Below, one piece after another: positions 55,401 to 64,000 of a DNA stretch of 64,000 nt (positions within the stretch are counted from its first letter, which is position 1; every line of letters starts with the position of its first letter). Below the pieces are notes generated by a model, which saw only the letters and a program-made list of their open reading frames with translations, did no database searches and was not told where the DNA came from. Location of the stretch: NCBI RefSeq assembly GCF_000350225.1, contig NW_005179018.1, positions 124,001 through 188,000 of the forward strand, given 5' to 3'. Origin of the DNA: Chondrus crispus (lineage: Eukaryota > Rhodophyta > Florideophyceae > Gigartinales > Gigartinaceae). Both the position numbers and the translations under genes were made by a program.

Positions 55401-57161
55401 AACCCAGAAGCAGACATCGGTACTACAAGCACACGAGGATGCCCCACGCCACATGCAGAATTATCCTCCGACAGAGCAAGAGTGATGGAAGGCATAGCGA
55501 GGACCATAGGAAAAGCACAAGTCACAAGAAATCGGCTCGAGTTCGCACCACCATGGATAGTCAGGGAAGTCTTCGACCAAGAACACTCTTCGAACTGGGC
55601 CGATGCGTATGTAGAGATCGATGACTCAAGCTTACCTGCGCACGCGAACGTTATTTCGTCACATGTAATATACAAGGTAAAGACCAGCGAAGACGGATCG
55701 CAAACCTCGAAGGCGAGGATCGTACCCCGTGGCAATAGGGATTCTGAAAAAGATGAGATACGAAAAGATTCATCCACAGCTCAATTCGATGTCATCCGCA
55801 TTCTCCTCGCTGCAGTCACATTTATGGGGATGCGCCTAGCTCTTGCGGATATCAAAGGAGCCTACTTACAAAGCGGATCAATTCAACGGGACATATACGT
55901 TCGGCCCCCCCGACAATGGAAAGGTACCTCGCGGGAAACTTTGGAAGTTGACAAAACTGCCCTATGGCATTGTCGAGGCCAGGAGACAGTGGGCGAAAGC
56001 TGTAGAGGAATGGATGCTAAACGTCACAGGACTTGTAAGAATACAAGGACTAAATCAGATATACGTGCTACGAGACGTCGGTGGAAAAATCGTGCTAATC
56101 GTTGCGAAAGTCACTGACGACTTCATATGCGCGGAGCACGGAGCATTAGACATCATAAACCCATTTCTACAAAAGCTGAAGCAAAGGTTCGCGGTTGGGA
56201 AAATTGTGATAGATAGCAAGTTCCATTTCAATGGTTGTGAAATCGAGCAAGACGCGAAAGGTTCGATACGCATGTCTATGGACACCTACATGAATGAACT
56301 CAAGTAACTCCCGGTGACTAGAGAGAGAAGGAAGCAGATCAGCGAGAACGCAACAGGACCGGAAGTAACGCAGTATAGGAGCCTAGCTGGGACCATGCCG
56401 TGGCTGGGCAAGGGTGTCCTGCCACCAACAGCGTACGCAAGTTCAGCAATGCAGCAGCGGCTATCATTCTAAAAGGTAGGAAACCTTATCCAGGCAAACG
56501 AGATGGTCAGAGAGATCAAAAAGTTGGAACCCGTTATCCTCTTTCGGCAAGCGGATACCTGTCACGCAAGCCACGCTTACTACATTATCCGATGCTTCAT
56601 TCAACATCAGTACCCGGAAGTCATATGGCCAGACCGGAGTGATTTCAGGAATTCGAACATCAATGCAAGATGGCAGTGAGCAGTTCTACGTCATTGACTG
56701 GGTGAGTACCAAGCAAAAACGAATCAGCCACTCGAGCTATGGAGCTCAGATCCTAGCCTGCGCGGAAGCAGATGACCGGGGTTACTATCTCAAGATGGGT
56801 CTACGATCGCTATTTCCAAAAGCGAACATGCGTAATGAGATAACCATCGACTCCAGGGGACTTTATGACACTATCTCAACGCTACATGAAGGACGTGAGT
56901 ATAGTCTCCGCCAAACTGTCCAGAGAATACGCGATAGCTTCGAGTCCGGAAAAGTTGATGTAATTAGATGGGACCGCGGCAGTAGCAATGTAGCAGATGC
57001 TTTGCCAAAGAGAAACTACAAGCTTTGGAAGGATCTCAAAGTCATCTGTTATACAGGATGTCTACCAGCGGACCTGTTACGTGGCCAGTCACGCGACAGC
57101 GCGGAATGGAAGTGAGAACAGCAGCAAGTCGCTCTACATACTTTCGAGCGACTGGGGGGTA

Positions 57162-57761
57162 TGTGAGTATCGATCTTACAATTACATCTGTGATCGATAC
57201 TCGGTAAACAAGATGTACCTTTGTCTCAATGTAAGACTATCAGCAACTCGCATTCAGCAACCGGCATCCTTGTGAATTACACATATGTCGTTGTTATGAA
57301 TGAGCACCTAGAGGAATGCAGATGAAACAAGCATACGCCAAGGGACGCGTACCCTTGTAGCAAACGAAAGAGCGGCAGAAAAGAGCGTTCAACGTACGTT
57401 ACAACTGCATGCGAACGGTTGGCAATGGTGCGAAGAATATATATGCAGACGGTAGCGGCAAAACACCGTCAAGCGAAGAAAAGCAGGCAATGCAACTTGC
57501 GGCAAGGAATGCATATCGCAATTCATGTATGGCGACGATGAAATGCGGTGAACCAAGAGTCACAGTAGCGTAGTACTTAAAGCGGCATAAACATAAGAAG
57601 AAAAGATAGAAGGCAAGCAGCCCAGCGTTTATGCTGATCATCGTATTCACCCCAACCTATTTCTCTTCCCTCAGGAGCCGGATTAGGTTCTCCCTTTTTC
57701 GTCAAATCCGTAGCGCCCCACTCTGACGATCCCTGATCGAATCATGGCCAATCATTTATCA
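57162..57761 (+). repeat. 3' LTR of the 51.8-57.8 kb copia element
   Basis: Matches the 5' LTR except for two substitutions near its two ends. Confidence 0.92.
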
Positions 57762-57766
57762 ACATT

Positions 57767-58082
57767 ACCAGTGCGTACGTGCGCGCACAGGTACGGCCGT
57801 GAGCCCTTTCCAAAATCACCCCAAAAAATGGCAAAAAATGTTTCCGCGAAAACCATTTTTTGCCAAAAAATCAGAGCACAGTTCCTGATTGGTGCGCTGT
57901 CGTCTGAGGAAGAATTCTTCCCGAAATTAAATCATGGCATGCGCCGTGATTAGCGACTAAAAGTTCTAATTCCAGGAGCAGACTCTGAAGTTCAGGCGTG
58001 CTCGTTGATATGCCCTTAACGGTAACTGTGCGGTTCCGGACCCCCTTAAGCGTTAACGTCCGCGTTCACGTCGGGGGAGAGG
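57767..58082. other. Flank between copia and gypsy pieces
   Basis: No gene seen. Probably the 3' non-coding end of the gypsy element on the minus strand; a purine-rich TTAAGGGGGTCCGG (minus) lies near 58040-58055. Confidence 0.4.
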
Positions 58083-58850
58083 CTTCTGCCGGTGCGCCTT
58101 CGAAGGCGTTGGGCGTAACGAGACACAACTTCTCCGGGACGTGAGTCCGCGCAGTCCAAGTGGGTGTTTCGTAATCCGCCCACTTGATGAGGAACTCCGT
58201 AGTTCCGTCTTCCATGACTCGATGTCTCAGTAGCCGTTCAACGGCATAATGCGTTCCCGCGGTGACCTTATCGGCGAGGTCCCGCCGAGTTGTCGTACTT
58301 GCTCGTGGCGCCTCTATCGGAGACGGCGCCTACACGCAGCGGTCGGCGGAGACTCGCTCGGTGACCCCATCACGATCGATCGTGATGGTTCGGCGGTCAT
58401 TGGCGAGCACGCGGTAGGGTCCGACAGCGGGCGAGGCGAGCTGGTTAGATGTCTTAGCCCCATCGGTGGGGTTGAGATATACGTATTCCCCGGGATGGAG
58501 CCGGGAATTAATACGTCGTATGCGCCTATCAAAGTCGCGCTTGTAACGAGCCTGCGCCCGACGCAGGCTCCCGTAGGCCTTTTGGATAGTCGAGTCCAAG
58601 GTCTTGAGGAACTCGGCACGTTGGTTCCCCCCATCGGAAGGGGGCGCGTCGCCGTCTGCCTGTCAAAGAGAGAACTCCTGCGGTGGCCTGCTGAGCACGA
58701 GCTCAAACGGCGTGGTGCGTGTGGTGCGATGTACGTGGGAGTTGTACGCATACGTAAGCGGCCCCACGTACACATCCCAGTCGTCCTGGTGTTCACCCAC
58801 GTAGTTCCTCAGCATCGAGGCGATTGTTCAGTTATATCGCTCGATTTGCC
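58083..58850 (-). mobile_element. Ty3/gypsy integrase C-terminus with chromodomain (chromovirus type)
   Basis: Minus-strand translation shows the integrase tail (DWDVYVGPLTYAYNSHVH, TPFELVLSRPP, then RYKRDFDRRI and LHPGEYVYLNPTDG ... VGPYRVL). A chromodomain follows (YAVERLLRHRVMEDGTTEF, then LIKWADYETPTW), at about 58240-58110. This order defines chromoviruses, whose chromodomain directs integration to marked chromatin. It is a fragment, interrupted on its 5' side by the 1-kb repeat copy C. It may be the other end of the element whose gag lies at 61.4-63.5 kb. Confidence 0.8.
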
Positions 58851-59814
58851 TGTAGTGCAATGCGCCTGTCACGCAGAGACCAAGGTCCGACGGTCCAACA
58901 CAAGCAACAACAACAAAAACAACAACTGCCAACGGCACAGCGCTACGGAGTGTTCGAAGCTCCCTGTCCTCTTTAAGTGGGTTTGCGGCCCGCAGTAGCT
59001 CGGATCCCTGATAAGGGGGGGCAAAGAGAAGGGCCCCGCCCGGGATCGGTAAGTGGTGGTAGAGACTTGTAAAGGCGACTGCTCGACGAGTTCGGAGGGG
59101 TGTTTAGATAAACCTGGTCCGATGGGTCGTACATCCAATGCTCTAAGAGCGCCTTGTACACCTTATACCCTTGATAAGGTCTTCGACGGGGACGTCGCAA
59201 CGTAGCCCGTGGGGAAAGAAGAAAACTTAGCAGCGCTACACCGTCGTACTGCCCGATGGCAAAGTACCAACACCAGATCGGTCGCAACCAGATTCCGATG
59301 GAACCAACGCTGAGAAAGCACCACTGGTGCACCAACACAGAAGTCCGATGGCTAATGACGTCACGTTGCGGATCGCAATCCTACAAGGTGGGACCAACTC
59401 AAGATTAAGGGAAATTAGGATAGGGAAGTAAAGGAAAATTGATAAGGAAAAAACGGACCCCCGAGCGCAAAAGATACCGTAGGCTAGAGTAGAAGGGAAT
59501 GTCTTGTAAAAGACGGACTTCGACCAAGGCGATATCAAACTCTGGCAACTCGGGTTACCTTTACTGACTTGGTGGTCAGAGAGCTAAGGTATATATCGCC
59601 CCGCTGGGGCGAGTACAGTAGCTCCCGGCTCTAGATTCTAGATCTAATCTAATGTCAGCAAAATTAATACCAACTAAGTAACTAAATAAAATAAAATAAT
59701 TAAAAATCAAACTGTGCAATTATTCACACGTGTGTCCCCCAACCCGGACTACTTGTCATATCCAATTATTTTCCTTTCTTTCCACCCCCCTGTAGAGCCC
59801 CATATTGCACTACA
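58851..59814 (-). mobile_element. Solo-LTR-like insert, copy C
   Basis: Reverse orientation, ends TGTAGTGCAAT and ATTGCACTACA, 964 bp. The left flank is gypsy integrase; the right flank is not, and no target duplication is seen. Confidence 0.75.
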
Positions 59815-61113
59815 TATCCCCCTTCTGAGCGCTCTTGCGCAGCGGCTTCACTCCCTTGCTTCCCAACTTCTTCCTTTTTCTTCTGACCGTCGGTCGCCGC
59901 ATGCGTGAGAGTAAGACGATCTCCATGTTTCCTTCATCAGATCCCACTGCCGGACATACCACCCGCGGTCGCCGCGGTGTGGGCTTCTCATACACGCATT
60001 CCATTCCTAGCGACCTTCCTTCCATACCCTGACTTCCCCCGGACACCAACATTCCTGAACCGGCCTTCCATCCCGGTCTCCATCCTTCATCAACCCCTCG
60101 TCGATACCCCTCACTAGCCGAGCTCCAAGGTAAATCCATGCGCGACTATCCCTTACTGTACGCGGCCGCTCCTTGGTTTTCCGCCATCGACGTGCGCGAC
60201 GTCGCTAGCATCGAGCGCCACTTTGCCGACGGTGCGGGGATGCTGCCGGGTCACCTTCCCCTTCAAGCCATTTCCTTCTCTTTTTCCTCGTCACATTTCC
60301 CCCCTCTTTTTTTTGTTGACGTACCGTCACCGCTGTCGCGTTCCTCTTCCCCGATGGTGCCAGTCTTCCTTCTTATTGATAATCCGTTTTACTCTTCCCT
60401 TGAGTTGCCCCAAGGGGTCCAACAAATGACAGCGATCAGGACACAAACTTGTCCCTCCATGCGCGTTCTTCTCCGCACACATGTCGCCCATTCGTCCAAT
60501 ACGCAGAGACTACCCAGGCTCTCACATATCTTCTCCCATCTTTTTGAGCTTGCTATAGCTATGTAGCTCCTCTAAAATAAAAAGCGTTGTGTGGAGCATC
60601 TTCAGTCTCCCTCAAATACTCTCAAAGAGACCGGGTACGCGTTCGTCTACAGTATGACACAGAATGTCGCGCATCTGTGATTGAAACAATCGTGAATAAT
60701 AAAATTTCTCCTCGCTGTACTTGGTCTCCTGTCCAAAACACTTCATCATGGTTACTGCGTAGGGCCGTGAGTTTAGTATTTCTTCGTCCGACGCCACTTT
60801 TTTCATTATCGGTTCATTCACTCTCCGCCTGGCATCTTCCATCACGTAAGCACGCACTTGGCGTTGCGACGCTCTCTGTTACTTTGTCATTAGTTGCGAG
60901 CCACCGACGACGGGGACGCCCCATTCGGCTTCATTGCGGGATCTCATCTTAGAGGACTTCGAACGGGTCCCCCACGTAGTGGCTCTCCACTCGGCTTCCT
61001 TGGTCTTCGACCGCCTCATATAATGCATCGTCGAATCGTAGTGTCAACCACTCTACAGTACGCAAACCTCCTCGTCCTGTGCGTTGGGCCTCAGCCCATT
61101 CCCTCGGAAGCCG
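59815..61113. other. About 1.3 kb with no assigned gene
   Basis: C/T-rich. Frames such as 60138-60566 plus (MRDYPLLYAAAPWFSAIDVRD) have no recognised motif. No gypsy pol motifs were found between the integrase piece and the gag. Confidence 0.4.
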
Positions 61114-64000
61114 TCAAGATTGAAGCACGCACCGGTGATCCTGTGAATGTTGCTCACTCGTCATTCCCCCATTTTCTACCTCGTTCCTATGAGGGCGGAA
61201 AACTGCCGTCCTCTTCGAGGACTTCCATCCTTCCAAATGCGTCAGTAAATAAAGTAAGAAATGGTATCGGGCAACCCCGCTGTCCGAGTGTACGGGGCGT
61301 CGCCCCCTTATATATTTATGTTTTCTTGAATGACAGCGTCTTGCTGCACACGTTGCCCTTGTATCGGAGGGACCCTTTATCCCATCAAGAGTGGGGCTTC
61401 CCTCTTTCTCGCGACTGGAAACGAGCTTGAAAAGCATCGTTCGTTCGAATTTCCCCTTTAAATGGGAAAACAATGGCGACTGCGTCACCAGCGCGACAAT
61501 TGTGTTATTTGACCGTTCTTGTCTCTGCTCTGTACGTTCGAATTTTCTGGCCGCTCCGTACGGCTCCCGGGATGCCATGTCTGACATCCCCTGCCGGCGG
61601 GAAGCCCGATTGGTTTCCCCGATCGCTTGCGCGTATCGATCCACGGATTGGTAATCCACATCCGGGTGCGTAGCGAGGTAATTGCAGACCTGCTCGCACT
61701 TGGCGGGAAGTAACCCCTCGACGAATAGGGACTTCAACCGCCGGTCGGAGAATACCGTACCGCATCGGAGGGGCATGTCCCAGAGGTGGTTACTGTAGAC
61801 CTTCTCCGTCATGTTCGAACTTTGACGGAAGAAGGTCACGTCACCAACCGCTTCGGAAATTACCACATCGGTCGCAGAGGTACGCAACAAAAAGTTGACA
61901 ACCTGCGGGTACGTCCTGAGCAGTTCACGCCGCTCCACGTCAACCGCCATGGTATTTCCATTGAGACAAGACTGGAGTAAGGCGTGAGCCTGACCGGTGA
62001 GGTAGAATTGGAAGCACCACACGGCGGCTCACACTCCGTGATCCCGTTGTGGTCGCACGCCATCTTGAGGCGTGCGAGGAATCCCAATACCGCAATAGGA
62101 TCTTGACCACTGAACGTGTGGGACCTCATGTGCACGTCCAGTTTCTTCTGATAACGGTTAATGTGGCGCGCTACTGTACAGTCGTAGCGCCAGCTACGCC
62201 GTTCTAGGCGGTTGGTCTTGTAGTTGACGGCCTTGGTAAACAGGTCATTGAGCGGCCTGATTACCGTAGGCCGTCGCTCTTCGCCCCTTGGAGCAGCCCG
62301 GCGGTGTCTGCTTGAGCGACGACGCTCCTCACCCGACTCGGTACTGTAGTCTTCCGAGTCGGACGGTTCTTGCCGGTGACGGTCTCGGCTTTTATCGCGG
62401 CGTGCCCTGTGGCCCCGCCTGCGAGAACCTTCCGAACCGGATTGGTCGTCATCGGAGGGGTATCCTCCCCCTCTGGCATCGCGGTATCGCCCTTGGCGTG
62501 CCTCGCGGCTATCGCGGTATCGCCAGAGGCGTTCCTCGCGATTTTCATCCGTCCTGTGACGGGGGTCTTCTGCGTCGGAATACCGAGTGTATTCCGCTTC
62601 GGTTCTGCGCGTGCCGGGTGCACCTCTTGTGCTCAACCGGCACGGGTCCCGATTTGCTGTCTCAGGGAGCCCCAGGCGGTTTTGTGTCCCGCGGGGGTCA
62701 CCTGTACCGGCGAGTATGGGGAGGACATTTTCTGTGGTCCTTCCTGTAGCACCGTGAACGGTTGGGAGATATATGTCTCTACCCTCCGGGTGAGGGTCCA
62801 TCCTATCAATCCCGGGTACGGCGCCGATCGGATCAGCGATATAATTGCTTGAGCCCGGAACGGTTTCATGGCCCGGCGCCGGCGGCGGTGCCGTGCCTCC
62901 CGTTTCGGTTGTAAATGTCGTGGCCAAACGGATGGCCACGGCGGAGCTATTAGCTCCCTTTAGAGCCAATGCGGTGGGAGATTCGTCCTCCCCCGCGGCG
63001 AGCGCAGCCACCACCTCGTCGCGTACGAGGGGGGCGATCTTCTCGTCCAGCAGGGCGCGGAGCGCGGCGTCCGCTTGCTCCGCCACCAGCCCTGGTACCG
63101 TTCGGTCGAGGCAAACCTGGACGACCTGTGGTAATTTCTCAGGGAGGAGTTCCTCCATCCAGGTTTGTAATCGCGGGAGTAACGCCTCGTACAGTACTTG
63201 TACGCGGTTTCCCCCACCAGCCGGTAGCCCGGCGGTGGTGTCCGAAACGGAAGGGTCTTCAGGCCCCTGGTAGACGGCGGGCGTAGCAGGGCTTCTGGAT
63301 TGTCGATCCGGGCGCGCTGTGCGCCTCTGCGACTGCGGGTACTTGCTCGCCGGGAGGCGGTATCTTATCCGGCGGAATCCGCACAGTTCATCGTCGATGA
63401 TCACTGGCGATCGACGCGGTGATTTTCGACCTCTTTCAATCCGATGGGTAATTGCTCGCGCTGGCGATCCAGTGCGGGCTCGACCTCTTGTAGTTATACC
63501 CTCCACAAGAGTGCCAAAATGTGGTATAACTACCTTCGTCCCGACCACTCGGAACGAGGGGGGTTAGAAGTGAGGGAGCGCGCGACGCTGGGTTACCCAC
63601 GCGCGGATAAAAACCATACGGATGGACTCGAAAAGAGGGAAAGCTCACGTGGCCGGTGACGCGCAGCCGGTAGGTGGTGTTATAACCAGACGGCTGATCA
63701 CGGGTTAGAAGCCCGAGCTAAAGGAAAACCGGAACGGTGTTAGCACTTAGCCGTAAAGGGAAGGGAGGCGAGTCTCCCTCCTCTTCACTGGGACGGGGCA
63801 GGTGCCCCCGGTCTTAATCCCTTAGTGGGACGCCAGGACACCTGTCCCGCTACAGTACGTGTTACTTACTGTATACCAGCTACTGTACACAATTAATAAA
63901 TTTGTGCCATCAACTACTAATTACTACTTATAACCCTACGGATTACACACGTGTAGCCGGTGGAGTATTACTATTTTCCGCACCGGCCACCAGTTGTAAA
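61114..64000 (-). mobile_element. Ty3/gypsy gag region with 5' LTR, partial
   Basis: Minus strand, right to left: LTR (inner edge TGTGGTATAAC at 63520, continuing past the window), primer-site-like TGGCACTCTTGTGGAGGG next to it (about 63499-63516), then gag. Gag begins with a charged, Arg/Ser-rich leader (many SRDRHR, RRRSSR units) and has a capsid-like core (HTFSGQDPIAVLGFLARLK near 62100; FYLTGQAHALLQ, YPQVVNFLLRTSATD, to about 61450). It is a relative of the gag at 1366-3060. Broken, with more than one break; RT is not seen. Confidence 0.75.
63520..64000 (-). repeat. 5' LTR of the second gypsy element (runs off window)
   Basis: Begins TGTGGTATAACTACC next to the TGG primer-site sequence. 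AT-rich from 63880 on, where U3 would be expected. Confidence 0.5.

Larger units (their letters stand above)
51806..57761 (+). mobile_element. Ty1/copia element, very recent LTRs, broken interior
   Basis: 600-bp LTRs (51806-52405, 57162-57761) differ at only two positions. The flanking 5-mers are ACAGT and ACATT, one mismatch from a target duplication. Parts: gag from about 52388 with a CCHC knuckle (CVACSKMGHWKGDFIC, about 53495), protease (IIDEGAPSSTEG, about 53680), integrase (about 54020-54680, CELCAQTGRP, IDFTHCDIGG), RT (ADIKGAYLQSGSIQRDIYVRPP, near 55850, KVTDDFICAE near 56110) and RNase H (about 56640-57110, ISHSSYGAQILA, SSNVADALPKR). A polypurine tract GGGGGG precedes the 3' LTR. 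The interior has several breaks, at odds with the very young LTRs. Confidence 0.9.

Noticed and set aside
60612-60857. Minus-strand frame as a gypsy pol remnant
   Set aside because: No RT, RNase H or integrase motif can be seen in it.

Overview
This looks like nuclear DNA of a eukaryote, most likely a red alga of the Chondrus type. That assignment is inference, from uninterrupted host coding, many Ty1/copia and Ty3/gypsy copies, Crypton, pogo, piggyBac-like and Harbinger-like transposons, and many short palindromes around ACACGTGT and TACAGTA. No rRNA, ribosomal protein or organelle gene is present to settle it. About four fifths of the window is mobile DNA, much of it nested.

Host genes are few. 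A GT8-type glycosyltransferase (14964-16154, +) is intact, with one membrane anchor and a DxD motif. A gene resembling the cell-cycle transcription factor DP (22440-23281, -) keeps a winged helix and a dimerization segment, but its pieces lie in different frames. An unassigned ORF pair at 6583-7649 (-) has the Cys/His/Asp pattern of a papain-fold protease.

Layout: 1-3.7 kb, part of a minus-strand Ty3/gypsy element; 3.9-6.5 kb, a copia pol fragment; 8.1-8.8 kb, a solo LTR with a perfect target duplication; 9.3-11.1 kb, a Crypton-like tyrosine recombinase; 11.2-13.5 kb, non-coding DNA with perfect palindromes; 16.8-17.3 kb, a MITE; 17.3-22.0 kb, a young copia element; 23.5-26.2 kb, a pogo transposon inserted in a short palindromic repeat whose empty copy lies at 30.4 kb; 26.2-29.1 kb, a piggyBac-like transposon with an intact transposase ORF, related to the MITE; 30.8-38.8 kb, an older copia element carrying a 1-kb solo-LTR-like insert; 39.2-40.1 kb, a decayed Harbinger transposase; 41.7-43.5 kb, a copia 3' end and a second 1-kb insert copy; 43.5-47.3 kb, unidentified; 47.3-51.8 kb, an LTR followed by GC-rich DNA that holds about 22 tandem hairpin units; 51.8-57.8 kb, a very recent but internally broken copia element; 58.1-64.0 kb, pieces of chromodomain Ty3/gypsy elements split by a third 1-kb insert.

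Most notable signals: a piggyBac-like family that appears to target CTAG rather than TTAA; two copia families whose primer site matches the anticodon arm of initiator tRNA-Met (half-tRNA priming as in Drosophila copia); the hairpin satellite with a conserved loop and changing but still paired stems; a pogo transposase ending in a PCNA-binding (PIP-box) motif; and long perfect palindromes near 11.5 and 13.4 kb.
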